Part shown: positions 35,363 to 44,097 of the stretch, in pieces | How the letters are laid out: each line of letters opens with the position of its first letter | Position numbering within the stretch: the stretch's first letter is position 1 | Source: Dictyobacter aurantiacus | GTDB lineage: Bacteria; Chloroflexota; Ktedonobacteria; Ktedonobacterales; Ktedonobacteraceae | DNA: 64,000 nucleotides | Assembly: GCF_003967515.1 (NCBI RefSeq) | Contig: NZ_BIFQ01000001.1 | Location: 186,001 to 250,000 of the forward strand | Direction: 5' to 3' | Program-made: the position numbers and the translations under genes | The notes under the pieces: generated by a model | What the model was told of the DNA's origin: nothing | What the model saw: only the letters and a program-made list of their open reading frames with translations | Databases searched by the model: none

Positions 35363-36133
35363 CTAGGCACCAAGCGCATCCAGAATATCGGCAAATGGCT
35401 CGGCAATGCAGGTGTACATGGGAGTGTCGCGCAACGTGTACATGCTGGCCTCGGTCTCGCGCAGTTCCTGTACCAGATCCAGGAAATCCGAGAGGTTGTC
35501 AGTTTCAAAGGCTACTACGAATTCCTGGTCGTCGATACCAAATGAATACGTCGTGTTCAGAGAGACACTCGGATATTTGAGGCCTACTCGGATGTGCTCG
35601 CCCATCATGCGCTTGCGGTCTTCCATTGGCAGTGCATACCAGGGACGGGTCTTCACAAATGGATAGACAAACAGGTATTTTCTATCTTCAGGTGTAATCA
35701 CCAGGCGTGGATCGTGTGCGCCACGGGCATTTTTTCCGACATAGACGGAACGCTTCGTCATAGATAGCATTGAACGCTCTTCACGCAGGTATGGCCCCAT
35801 GATGCTGCGACGTACCAGGCTGCTAAATGCACGTAGCTGCTCGATGTCATAGGTCGCCTGCCAGATCATAAAATCTACGTCAGAGCGCACACCGTAAAGG
35901 GCAAAACTGCGGATCAGCTCGTCCTGGGCGGCGTAGTCGGCATACATCTGCTTGAGCTGCTGCTTACCCTGCTCGCGTACATCAGCAGGTAAGCGCTGCC
36001 ACTGTGGATCCAATTTATAGAAACTAAAGCGAACGAGCTGACGGGGTTGCTTTGGCTTCGGCTGCGACGGTGCGGCCTGTGTCTCGCGCTGAGAAACGTT
36101 ATCTGTATGTGTTGTGGTTGCTTGATCTACCAT
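35363..36133 (-). CDS. hemQ: Coproheme decarboxylase / HemQ (chlorite dismutase family)
   Basis: A 256-residue protein of the chlorite dismutase-like fold. After a Thr/Gln-rich lead it reads [17 protein letters not shown], and later [36 protein letters not shown], which includes the Tyr used in coproheme decarboxylation and the proximal His of the EH-(I/G) segment, then [19 protein letters not shown]. HemQ converts coproheme to heme b in the coproporphyrin-dependent route. ATG 36133 with GAGG 7 bases upstream is preferred. Its start overlaps hemD by 35 bases, implying coupled translation. Lies between hemD and hemL. Confidence 0.93.
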   Translation of the reverse strand: MVDQATTTHTDNVSQRETQAAPSQPKPKQPRQLVRFSFYKLDPQWQRLPADVREQGKQQLKQMYADYAAQDELIRSFALYGVRSDVDFMIWQATYDIEQLRAFSSLVRRSIMGPYLREERSMLSMTKRSVYVGKNARGAHDPRLVITPEDRKYLFVYPFVKTRPWYALPMEDRKRMMGEHIRVGLKYPSVSLNTTYSFGIDDQEFVVAFETDNLSDFLDLVQELRETEASMYTLRDTPMYTCIAEPFADILDALGA

Positions 36134-36995
36134 GATTTTCCTCATATAAAACTATTGCTTGCACTAACCCCTCGATGGTGAATTCTGTGGCCTCAATATC
36201 AACATTGAGGCCCAGTTCACGCGCGGTCTGTGAAGTAATGGGACCAATGCTGGCGACCTGTACGTGCTGTTGTACGTCATCTAACGCGGGGATGGCTCCT
36301 TCAACAACACAACTCTGTAGCCAGGCGACAAAATTGCGAACGGTAGAAGAACTGGTAAAGGTCAAAATATCAAGCTGGCCTTGCTGCAATAAGCGTAGTA
36401 CTTCACGGCCACGCTCGTCGTCCCGTGCCACGGGAACGGTATAGTAGGCTGGCACTTCGTCTACCTGCGCGCCGGACTGGCGTAGCTCGGCGGGGAGAAT
36501 CTTACGTGCCTCTGCGGCGCGCGCTAACAGGATGCGCTGCCCCGCCAGGGGAACCTGGCGCGCCACAGCATCTTGCTGAAGCGCATTGATGACTCCTTCG
36601 GCGATATACTCGTCGGGGATCAGGTCAGCGGTAACTCCGTATTGGGCCAGAGAAGCTGCGGTCGCAGGACCGATAGTGGCGATCCGCAGCCCCTGATTAT
36701 TTTGCAGGTCGGCTGGCTCGTAGCCGAGCGTTTGCAGGCGCTGCATGCAGATATGCACGCCATTGGCACTGGTCAAAATCAACCAATCATAAGCGGACCC
36801 ATCATGCGCGTATAAACGCCGGAGGGCTCGGTCCAGTTCCGTCCAGTCCTCTGGCGGCACGATATGAATGGTCGGGAATTCGACGGGAATAGCACCCAGC
36901 GAGCGCAGGCGTTCACATAGAGCACTCGCCTGTTCCCTGGTACGGGTCACCAGGATGCGTTTTCCCTGTAACGAGACAATGCTTGGCTTAGACAT
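36099..36995 (-). CDS. hemD: Uroporphyrinogen-III synthase
   Basis: A 298-residue enzyme that closes hydroxymethylbilane with ring D inversion. The fold is recognised by its opening GKRILVTRTREQASALCERLRSLGAIPVEFPTI, the DWLILTSANGVHICMQRL segment near 78, IATIGPATAASLAQYG near 113, and FTSSSTVRNFVAWL with VASIGPITSQTARELGL in the C-terminal half. HemD is poorly conserved, but these sites and the operon position make it certain. ATG follows GGGAG by 7 bases and overlaps the hemC end by 8 bases. Not fused to hemC or a methyltransferase as in some bacteria. Confidence 0.93.
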   Translation of the reverse strand: MSKPSIVSLQGKRILVTRTREQASALCERLRSLGAIPVEFPTIHIVPPEDWTELDRALRRLYAHDGSAYDWLILTSANGVHICMQRLQTLGYEPADLQNNQGLRIATIGPATAASLAQYGVTADLIPDEYIAEGVINALQQDAVARQVPLAGQRILLARAAEARKILPAELRQSGAQVDEVPAYYTVPVARDDERGREVLRLLQQGQLDILTFTSSSTVRNFVAWLQSCVVEGAIPALDDVQQHVQVASIGPITSQTARELGLNVDIEATEFTIEGLVQAIVLYEENHGRSSNHNTYR

Positions 36996-37989
36996 TGAGA
37001 TGCTCCCGATCGCGAGGTAAGGCTAACTCCCGGATGATTTCACGCGCACCTTGGGCCAGCGCTTGCTCGGCCAGGGCAATACCCAGTTGTTCAGCCTCGG
37101 CTATGGTAGAATGTTCTGTCCAGGAAATCGACTGTCGTACACGGATACGTCTCAGGCCATCCAGGCTGGCCACAATACCGGCGATTTCCAGTATCTGCGC
37201 TTTAATGGTACTGTACGCAGCCACCGGTAGGTAACAGCCCGCCCCCAGACGACGCATAAACATACGTTCAGCGGTCGTCGTGGCCAGCACCTGTTCATCC
37301 TGAAGCGGAGCCAACAACTCTAGCATGCGATCATCAGCGCGGCATTCGAGGGCGAGGGCACCCTGCCCCGGGGCTGGCAGCAGGTTTTCAACAGGAAAGT
37401 ACGTCAGCCGTTCCGCCAGCCGCTCTTGCATGCCTAAGCGATGCAGGCCCGCGGAGGCTAAAACGATGCCATCATAATCACCAGCATCCAGCTTACGCAG
37501 GCGCGTATCCACGTTTCCTCGCAGCGATAGAATCTGAGCATGAGGTGCCAGATCTCGAATCTGCGCGGTACGCCGCAAGCTACAGGTGCCGATACGCAAC
37601 GCATCTGAAAGATCGGCAGACTCTTCTACTGGCCCCAGCCTCCCTTCGCTGATCTGAAAGGGGACGCGAGACACAAAGACATCACGTACATCTTCACGCG
37701 GGCCGACAATCACCAGCCGTAAGTCGTCTGGCTGTACCGTTGGTAGATCTTTTAAGCTATGAACGGCCAGATCGATGCGGCCCTCATGCAGAGCGTGCTC
37801 GATCTCGGTAACGAACACACCATCACTGCCAATCTGAGAGAGGGGCACGCTCGTAACGCGGTCCCCGGTCGTATGAATCTGCTCAATAACAACGTCAAGG
37901 TTTGGCCACTGCTGACGTAATCTCTGGACAATCCACTGGGTCTGGGTCATGGCGAGCTTGCTGGCTCGCGTTCCGATGGTCACTCTCAT
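36988..37989 (-). CDS. hemC: Porphobilinogen deaminase (hydroxymethylbilane synthase)
   Basis: A 333-residue enzyme that assembles four porphobilinogens. MRVTIGTRASKLAMTQT, LAVHSLKDLPT (catalytic Asp near 81), LRIGTCSLRR and LSLRGNVDTRLRKLD are conserved, and the dipyrromethane cofactor attaches to Cys252 in GAGCYLPV. A short insertion near 110-128 (ISEGRLGPVEESADLSD) is longer than usual. The ATG is set by the conserved MRVTIGTRASKL start; it lies 95 bases inside the hemA frame, an unusually large overlap. Confidence 0.95.
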   Translation of the reverse strand: MRVTIGTRASKLAMTQTQWIVQRLRQQWPNLDVVIEQIHTTGDRVTSVPLSQIGSDGVFVTEIEHALHEGRIDLAVHSLKDLPTVQPDDLRLVIVGPREDVRDVFVSRVPFQISEGRLGPVEESADLSDALRIGTCSLRRTAQIRDLAPHAQILSLRGNVDTRLRKLDAGDYDGIVLASAGLHRLGMQERLAERLTYFPVENLLPAPGQGALALECRADDRMLELLAPLQDEQVLATTTAERMFMRRLGAGCYLPVAAYSTIKAQILEIAGIVASLDGLRRIRVRQSISWTEHSTIAEAEQLGIALAEQALAQGAREIIRELALPRDREHLNV

Positions 37990-39256
37990 GATTATTCTCT
38001 TCTAAATCAAACAGATAACGCATAGCTTCAGCATAAACATGTCCTTGACCGGCCGCCGCCGCGTCCTTTAGTCGTAACATAGGCGTATGCAATAGTTTAT
38101 TCATAAGGCGTTTTGTCAGTTCTTGTACAGCCGCTACTTCTCGTTCCGAGAGAGTAGAGGAGAACTGGCGTAGTATACGCGTTAATTCCTGCTGGCGTAA
38201 TTCATCAGCTTTTTGCCGTAGATCACTGATAGTATCCACAACACTGAGGGAGGCTAGCCAGCGCTGGAAGGACTGAACTTCTTCTTCAATAATACTTTGT
38301 ACATGTTCAGTTTCTAATAAGCGTAGCTGTATTCCTCGTTCTACTTCAGATTGCAGATCATCAAGATTATAAAGATGAATATCTGAAATTGCTCCTACAG
38401 CGGGATCTATATCGCGTGGGAGTGCAATGTCAATCATCAATAGGGAGCGCTCTCCGCGCTGCCGCATAACCTGTGCCATTATTTCAGGCGTAAGGATGGC
38501 ATGCGGCGCTTTGGTTGAGCTGATAACAACATCGGCCTCCAGTAATGCTGCCGATAGTTCTTGAAAGGGTCGTAATGTTGCTTGCAATGACTCCGCTAGC
38601 TCGGTCGCGTGCGCCTGGGTACGGTTAACAATGACGATCTGACGCGCTCCGTTGTCCTTTAAGTTACGGGCGGCCAGCTCGCTCATTTTACCAGAACCGA
38701 TCAGCAGCACACTGGCCTGGTGAAAATCTGGTAAGAGGTGACGCGCGAGTTGGACAGCGACATGACTCAATGAGGCTGCATTTTTACTGATGCCAGTTTC
38801 GCTGCGCGCCCGTTTTCCCGCCACAACCGCTGCCCGAAAGAGGGCGGATGTCACAGGACCTGCATAGCCGCTTCCCTGCGCAATCTCCAGTGCATCAACT
38901 ACCTGCCCTTGAATCTGTGGCTCTCCTGGAACCAGGGAATACAGGCCAGCGGCAACACCGAAGAGATGCGCAGTTGCACGTTCGTCAATAAAACAATAGC
39001 AATGAGCTTCTAATTCATCGAGAGCAACCTGACGCATCTCGCTCAGAACACGAAGTAGGTCTATACGCCCTTGAATAGCATCCTGACACACTGCATACAG
39101 TTCAATACGGTTACAGGTAGAGAGAAAAACACATTCACTGGCAACCTTACTAGCTGCTTGGAGCTGCTGCGGAATATAACGCGCAGAACACGCGAGGCGC
39201 TCACGCAATGCAATAGAGGCGGTAGTATGATCAACGCCAACAACAATGATATGCAT
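37895..39256 (-). CDS. hemA: Glutamyl-tRNA reductase
   Basis: A 453-residue enzyme that reduces Glu-tRNA to glutamate-1-semialdehyde, the first step of heme synthesis by the C5 route. Nucleophilic Cys48 lies in FLSTCNRIELYAV; GEPQIQGQV, the NADPH motif LLIGSGKMSELAARNL and SEVERGIQLR follow, and the C-terminal dimer helix ends near residue 420 (LLHTPMLRLKD). The last 30 or so residues (NNHESDHRNASQQ...) are unlike the family and are read in the frame overlapping hemC. GAGG lies 5 bases before the ATG. It is the first gene of the operon, just behind a promoter. Confidence 0.95.
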   Translation of the reverse strand: MHIIVVGVDHTTASIALRERLACSARYIPQQLQAASKVASECVFLSTCNRIELYAVCQDAIQGRIDLLRVLSEMRQVALDELEAHCYCFIDERATAHLFGVAAGLYSLVPGEPQIQGQVVDALEIAQGSGYAGPVTSALFRAAVVAGKRARSETGISKNAASLSHVAVQLARHLLPDFHQASVLLIGSGKMSELAARNLKDNGARQIVIVNRTQAHATELAESLQATLRPFQELSAALLEADVVISSTKAPHAILTPEIMAQVMRQRGERSLLMIDIALPRDIDPAVGAISDIHLYNLDDLQSEVERGIQLRLLETEHVQSIIEEEVQSFQRWLASLSVVDTISDLRQKADELRQQELTRILRQFSSTLSEREVAAVQELTKRLMNKLLHTPMLRLKDAAAAGQGHVYAEAMRYLFDLEENNHESDHRNASQQARHDPDPVDCPEITSAVAKP

Positions 39257-39297
39257 GCAAACCTCATAAACCTCTAAATAATTTATAGTCTATAGAG

Positions 39298-39325
39298 ATT
39301 TTAGCGTTTTTTTGCCGTTAGTCAA
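39298..39325 (-). promoter_or_regulatory. Promoter of the heme operon
   Basis: On the minus strand TTGACT (39325-39320) and TAAAAT (39303-39298) are 16 bases apart, with an A7 tract in the spacer. Transcription would begin about 35 bases before the hemA start. Confidence 0.65.
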
Positions 39326-39771
39326 GGCCGAATTGCCCGATATCTTATCAGGAGAACACCCTATATACGATAGTACATTCTGGCTTACGCTGGCGATCAC
39401 CGATAAAAATACCAGATTCTACATTGGCGTCCGAGAAAAACGAACTTGACACGTAACGCTTGAATCAACAAAGCCTGGACTGGGAGCACCTACACAGGTT
39501 ACCCATTCTATACACATACAACATCAACATAAATACATAGGATAACGCAGAGGAAAAAAAGAGCATGCCTCCTGTGGTACGCGCTCGGGCTGATGGCCTC
39601 TCAAGTCTATCCTATGTCATTTTTATCTCCCACTATCCCTAATAGCGTTTTATTGCCTAAAATATAGAGCAATTAGAGCGTCTTTTATATACCCAAATTT
39701 CCTATCGTCATCAAAAACTCTGGCATTTATTTACTTTACGGGTTATTTGTTTACGATCCGAGGTGAGGTAT

Positions 39772-39939
39772 ATGCTTTTCTACTAAAATTATTATTCTGA
39801 AGTTCCGATCAATGCCCGGGTGTGTCTTCATTGTGGCTTTGGATTAGCTCCTCCTACGTTACAGCGACATCCGACCACGCTGCCACTATTCTTCGGATTG
39901 TTAGCAGGATATAACATCTCAAACGAAGAGTCAAAGTAG
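39772..39939 (+). pseudogene. Zinc-ribbon gene broken by a stop at codon 5
   Basis: A strong GAGGTGAGG site precedes ATG 39772. The frame reads M-L-F-Y-stop, then NYYSEVPINARVCLHCG and on to a TAG at 39937, 56 codons in all. SEVPINARVCLHCG is the second knuckle of a common zinc ribbon. The expected first knuckle CxxCG sits exactly where Y-stop-N-Y-Y occurs, so Cys to Tyr (G to A) changes and a new TAA explain the damage. The hydrophobic run LPLFFGLLAGYNI near residues 38-50 may be the usual membrane helix. Most likely a recent pseudogene; a sequencing error is less likely because several bases differ. Confidence 0.65.
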
Positions 39940-40073
39940 ACTCCGCTCGCGGTCAAAAAGTTGTATCATATCAGCACACCCCTCTGATAAAAACATTGAC
40001 AGTGTGTGATGAGCTGGCTTAGGTGAAGGGACTTGAGCTGGTTCCAGGACCGTCCATCCAGGAGTAATAGTGC

Positions 40074-40565
40074 ATGATTCACCTTGATCCGCGTTTTACA
40101 GCCATTATTAGTATACTTTTTATTGCGATGGGACTCTATAACATCTATGTCGGGCAGAAACGCATGCGGGCGATGCGCAGCCGTGGCGACAAAGTGGCCT
40201 GGTACAAACAGGTCGGTATCTTAACCGGTATAGAATATAGCTTGCTTGGCGTGGTCCTTCTTCTTAATCTCGGCATCTCCACCAGCCTCTTCCCCGATTC
40301 TATGGCGGCGATTGTTGTACCTCTCTACACTATCGTGCTGGTCCTGGCGGCGGCGGTGCTTCTGCTCATCCTTTTACAGACGCTGGCTGCTACGCGCCGT
40401 CGTGCTCGCCGCACGTCCACCCCAACGGCCCGGACAACGGTCTCTGAGGGAACGGAACCACAGGAACGCCCAGCCGACCAACGAGCAACCCAGATACGTC
40501 ACCGCCGCGAACGGCGCAAGAAAGCTGCAGCGGCGCGGCGGCGCCAATCTGGCAGAGCCAGATAG
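40074..40565 (+). CDS. Small three-helix membrane protein with basic tail
   Basis: A 163-residue protein not assigned to a family. Hydrophobic helices lie near residues 8-26 (AIISILFIAMGLYNIYVG), 50-70 (ILTGIEYSLLGVVLLLNLGI) and 78-105 (MAAIVVPLYTIVLVLAAAVLLLILL). The last 55 residues are strongly basic and polar (HRRERRKKAAAARRR), probably on the cytoplasmic side or bound to nucleic acid. CAGGAG lies about 10 bases before the ATG. A single gene followed by a stem-loop at 40611-40654. Confidence 0.65.
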   Translation: MIHLDPRFTAIISILFIAMGLYNIYVGQKRMRAMRSRGDKVAWYKQVGILTGIEYSLLGVVLLLNLGISTSLFPDSMAAIVVPLYTIVLVLAAAVLLLILLQTLAATRRRARRTSTPTARTTVSEGTEPQERPADQRATQIRHRRERRKKAAAARRRQSGRAR

Positions 40566-40891
40566 CGAACATTCCTATATCCTCTTTATATCAATAATCC
40601 TGCTATTGCACATTAGATGCATGTCCAGCTTATACTTTTAGCGTGCATCTAATGAATATGCCTCAATCGTTATCATACAAAGAGGGCAGTCACATACGCT
40701 GACACCACCTCTCAGAGTGGACCTGAAACACGGGTCTATCTATATATATGGTCTTCATAAAATATTCCACAACATACATATGCACAAATAAAAATAAGCG
40801 CTATAGCATGTAAATTGTATCATTGTTACCTTTACTCTACTTTATTGGGCTCCAGGTTCATTACTTACGTCGTTTTAGTGGGGAGGTTTGC
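40566..40891. other. Intergenic region upstream of the histidine kinase
   Basis: About 325 AT-rich bases. Apart from the stem-loop at 40611-40654, nothing clear is seen. The frame upstream of the kinase is open from 40823 but lacks a ribosome-binding site there. Confidence 0.4.
40611..40654 (+). terminator. Stem-loop after the small membrane protein gene
   Basis: CATTAGATGCA (40611-40621) pairs perfectly with TGCATCTAATG (40644-40654) across a 22-base loop, 45 bases after the stop. No T-run follows. Confidence 0.4.
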
Positions 40892-42364
40892 ATGTCTAAT
40901 ATTAATAAAAAAATCGTGGACCCTGTGTTTGACGAGATCGGGCATTACTTTGGCTTTATTCCTCCTGTCTTTATGGCTGTCCAGGCTGACTTCAATCTGC
41001 TAGATGCATTATGGCAACAAACTCGTAGTACCTATATCAATAATCCTCTTCCACCTGTACTTAAAGAAAAATTTTTCCTTTATATATCATATTCTTGTGA
41101 TATACCTTATGATTTGCGCAGCCATTGCATCTTGCTCAACAAATATGGCATAGCTGAACATGAAATTATGGCTCTGCTCCAAACACCACTCCCTACTGTG
41201 GAGCAAATCGATCAGCATCTTCAGCAGCTACACACCATATCTGAGACCCTAGATAGCTGGCCAAAAAACGGTACAAGCCTCGAACCGATATTCTTCTCCT
41301 GCATCGTTCATCTCTTTTTGCAGCATACACGTGCCTCAAGCAAGTGCCGCAAGGAGTTGCAACGGCTATTAGGAGAACACTATATGTTTCTCGTCGCACT
41401 CTTTAACTATATTCATACCTGCCATCGGTGGATCGAGTCGAATCCGGAATTATATAAAAAAAAAGATGAACAGATCATGAATCACTTCGATGCGGCATTT
41501 GGAACCAGTACTCGGTTGCATACTGTTATCAATGAGCAATTTGAACACGCCTCCCAGCTACATCAGCAATCAAACCTTAGTTCTCTTGCCTCCAGACACG
41601 GAAAGATAGAGCCCGCGCAGGTCTCACCAGAAGCCGAGCAACATATGAACGATTTTTTAGGTCTTGCAGCCCATGAGATCAAAACTCCCATAACCACAAT
41701 CAAAGGAACTATCCAGATTTTATTGCGCACAATTGCACGGGAAAGACAAAAAACCTGCATCAGCCCTGAAGAGTATATACGTACAATCGAGGTAGTGCAG
41801 CGCTTGCTGACACGTGCGGATAACCAGGTGCGCCGCCTGACCCATCTGATCAATGACATCGTCTATATCTCGCGTATCCAGGATAAAAAACTCGATCCCA
41901 GACTTGAGCGGATGGACATTAATAGTATCGTAAGAGAGGTAGTGCAGCAGCAGCGCCAGATAAGTCCTCGCCGCACAATCCAGGCTTCCGATGCTGCAAT
42001 GCCTGTATTTGTGCTTATAGATCGCAATCATATTGGGCAGGTAATTATGAATTATCTTTCAAACGCGCTCAAATATAGTTCAGAAGAACAACCAGTAGAG
42101 GTTTCGCTTAACGTGGAAGGTCCCAAAGTCAGAATCGCTGTCCATGATCATGGTCCTGGTATAACAAAAGAAGATCAGCAGCACATATGGGAGCGATTTT
42201 ATAGGGTTCAGCATACTGAAGTGCTGAGTGGATCAGGAGTTGGTTTTGGCCTGGGTCTATATATCAGCCGCTCGATCATAGAGAAACACAATGGAGAAAT
42301 TGGAGTGGAAAGTACGCCTGGTCAGGGAACGACCTTCTGGTTTTCGCTGGCCCAGGTTGAATGA
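40892..42364 (+). CDS. Histidine kinase with N-terminal AhpD/CMD-like domain
   Basis: A 490-residue protein. Residues about 5-110 and 130-188 are all-helical and follow the carboxymuconolactone decarboxylase/AhpD pattern (PPVLKEKFFLYISYSCDIPYDLRSHCILLNKYGIAEHEIMALL, then LGEHYMFLVALFNYIHTCHRW). His78 of the CxxCxxxH motif is kept, but the two redox cysteines are replaced by Ile71 and Asp74. The kinase core follows: phospho-acceptor His261 (GLAAHEIKTPI), N box MNYLSNALKYS, DHGPGI, F box WERFYR and GFGLGLYISR. There is no transmembrane helix. ATG 40892 follows GGGGAGG by 5 bases. Orphan kinase, convergent with folD. The AhpD assignment is by pattern only. Confidence 0.78.
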   Translation: MSNINKKIVDPVFDEIGHYFGFIPPVFMAVQADFNLLDALWQQTRSTYINNPLPPVLKEKFFLYISYSCDIPYDLRSHCILLNKYGIAEHEIMALLQTPLPTVEQIDQHLQQLHTISETLDSWPKNGTSLEPIFFSCIVHLFLQHTRASSKCRKELQRLLGEHYMFLVALFNYIHTCHRWIESNPELYKKKDEQIMNHFDAAFGTSTRLHTVINEQFEHASQLHQQSNLSSLASRHGKIEPAQVSPEAEQHMNDFLGLAAHEIKTPITTIKGTIQILLRTIARERQKTCISPEEYIRTIEVVQRLLTRADNQVRRLTHLINDIVYISRIQDKKLDPRLERMDINSIVREVVQQQRQISPRRTIQASDAAMPVFVLIDRNHIGQVIMNYLSNALKYSSEEQPVEVSLNVEGPKVRIAVHDHGPGITKEDQQHIWERFYRVQHTEVLSGSGVGFGLGLYISRSIIEKHNGEIGVESTPGQGTTFWFSLAQVE

Positions 42365-42368
42365 GTTG

Positions 42369-42407
42369 CGTGCTGTATTTAAGAAGAGATTTTCTCAATA
42401 CAGCACG
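42369..42407. terminator. Bidirectional stem-loop between the kinase gene and folD
   Basis: CGTGCTGTATT (42369-42379) pairs perfectly with AATACAGCACG (42397-42407). It starts five bases after the kinase stop and ends 42 bases before the folD stop. Confidence 0.65.
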
Positions 42408-42448
42408 TGTTTACTAGATGAACACCTACCTGCAGGGCATCACGCTAT

Positions 42449-43321
42449 CTAACGTGCTTCTGTACGCTGAGCCGCCTGTTGCCAGGCGGCGGCAATACAT
42501 TGCTTGAACAGCAAGGCATTGGTTAAAGGGCCAACGCCACCAGGGACGGGAGTGATCGCGCCCGCAACCTCCTGCACGGTAGCATAATCTACATCACCGA
42601 CCATTCCGCCCTCTGGTAAGGCATTGGTACCAACGTCAATGACGGTTGCTCCTGGACGTACCATCTCAGCCTTGACCATGGTCGCGCGACCTACGGCTGC
42701 CACCAGTACATCGGCCTGCCTGGTAAAAGACGCCAGATTGGGTGTGCGCGAATGGCAGATCGTGACGGTCGCGTTTTTCTGGAGCAAGAGCAAAGCCAGC
42801 GGCTTTCCAACCACGTTGCTTCGTCCCAGCACAACCACGTGCTTGCCTTCTAGCTGAATCTTGCCGCGCTCTAAAATCTCTATCACAGCCGCGGCAGTAG
42901 ATGGCTGAAAGCTGGGAAGACCCAGGCAGAGGTTGCCAGCATTCTTTGGACTGATCCCATCAATGTCCTTCTCAGGCGCGATAGTGTTTGCGACCAGCTC
43001 TTGAGGGAGGTGGGCCGGTAAGGGCATCTGCACAATGATCCCGTGCACACTCTCATCACTGTTGAGCCTCAGCAAAGCGGCTCGCAGTTCCTCGGCAGTC
43101 GTCTGCGCAGGTAAGGGCTCGAGGCGCGCTGCGGCCCCGATCTCTCTGGCGATCTTTAAAATGGCTTTGCTATAGAAACCGGACGCGGCATCGCCTTCGA
43201 CAAGCACAATGGCTAATCCAGGCACATGCCCATACCGGTGCTCGTAACGCTGTACCTCCTGGCGCAGTTCATTTTTCAATTCGGCGCTCATCGTACGCCC
43301 ATTGAGAATTGCAGCTGTCAC
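42449..43321 (-). CDS. folD: Methylenetetrahydrofolate dehydrogenase family (FolD), catalytic Lys replaced
   Basis: A 290-residue FolD homologue. The NADP-binding part is complete (VVVLGRSNVVGKPLALLLL, ITPVPGGVGPLT). In the catalytic part Tyr50, Gln98 (IIVQMPLP) and Asp121 (EKDIDGI) align without gaps to the E. coli enzyme, but position 54, the lysine essential for cyclohydrolase action, is Ile in GFYSKAILK. Hence this enzyme may be only a dehydrogenase. The neighbouring fchA gene, which encodes a separate cyclohydrolase-type protein, overlaps its start by 4 bases, so the two probably share the methylene-to-formyl-folate conversion. That division of labour is inferred. Confidence 0.93.
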   Translation of the reverse strand: MTAAILNGRTMSAELKNELRQEVQRYEHRYGHVPGLAIVLVEGDAASGFYSKAILKIAREIGAAARLEPLPAQTTAEELRAALLRLNSDESVHGIIVQMPLPAHLPQELVANTIAPEKDIDGISPKNAGNLCLGLPSFQPSTAAAVIEILERGKIQLEGKHVVVLGRSNVVGKPLALLLLQKNATVTICHSRTPNLASFTRQADVLVAAVGRATMVKAEMVRPGATVIDVGTNALPEGGMVGDVDYATVQEVAGAITPVPGGVGPLTNALLFKQCIAAAWQQAAQRTEAR

Positions 43322-43941
43322 GCTCTTTCTCCTACAATCGCGACTACGCGCTGGCTACCTGCCTGGATAGTATCCAGAGCAGCATTTAAGCGGCTATTCA
43401 ACGCACTAATACGTTCAGCATCCTTCATAGAATTTAGATTAGCGCGTACCATCCAGGCGGCGCCTGTACCTGCTCCAGAAGCCATCATGGCCGCGGTAGC
43501 GATATCGCTCAAGACGTTCTTGTTACCGATCTCTGCGATGCGCTGGCAATGCTGAACCAGTTCGGAGGCGCGCTCGACCATTTCCAACGGTACCAGGGCA
43601 GCCTCTACAAGTCCAGATTGAATAGCCTGTGTACGGGCCGTTTTCTCTTCAGCTGTTCCACGCGGCAACTTAAAATGTGCTGAAAGCTTGCCATAAGCAT
43701 CTATATCGGCCTGCATAAGCTCTTGAAAACGTGTACGCAGCCGCTCGGTCTGCGTCAGGATCGTTTCGATTTCGGGATGCACATCCGCGTAATCAGCTTT
43801 GCTCAGTGTTAGCCGGGAGACCATACAGGCCAATGCTGAACCCATGGCCCCACTTAAAGCGGCGGTAGAGCCACCTCCCGGAGTAGACTTTGAGGAGGCT
43901 AAATCGTCCAGGTATTCTTGTAGCGGTTTATCTAGATACAT
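43318..43941 (-). CDS. fchA: Cyclodeaminase/cyclohydrolase family protein (FchA-like)
   Basis: A 207-residue helical protein of the formiminotransferase-cyclodeaminase/FchA family: LQEYLDDLASSKSTPGGGSTAALSGAMGSALACMVSRLTL at the start, then MQADIDAYGKLSAHFKLPRG and NVLSDIATAAMMASGAGTGAAWMVRANL. FchA hydrolyses 5,10-methenyl- to 10-formyl-tetrahydrofolate in methylotrophs; the cyclodeaminase role in histidine breakdown is the other option. Adjacent folD (ATGA overlap) favours the cyclohydrolase role. The formiminotransferase domain is absent. AGAGAGAAC precedes the ATG. It is the first gene of the two-gene operon. Confidence 0.88.
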   Translation of the reverse strand: MYLDKPLQEYLDDLASSKSTPGGGSTAALSGAMGSALACMVSRLTLSKADYADVHPEIETILTQTERLRTRFQELMQADIDAYGKLSAHFKLPRGTAEEKTARTQAIQSGLVEAALVPLEMVERASELVQHCQRIAEIGNKNVLSDIATAAMMASGAGTGAAWMVRANLNSMKDAERISALNSRLNAALDTIQAGSQRVVAIVGERA

Positions 43942-44097
43942 GTTCTCTCTTCCAAATTCTGTTTAGTCGATCCCAGATACCATCTCTCGCTATACATGTG
44001 CGTACTTCTGTATGCAGATAGCTAGAGCCTATCCACCAGGATACTTCCCTTGCATTCTAACATCCCCCCAAAGCTAACGTCGAGTGAGACAACATAC

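Larger units (their letters stand above)
39257..40073. other. Long intergenic region holding a promoter and a broken gene
   Basis: About 820 bases between hemA and the small membrane protein gene. It contains the heme promoter (39298-39325) and the zinc-ribbon pseudogene (39772-39939). In 39330-39770 nothing is recognised. Confidence 0.55.
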
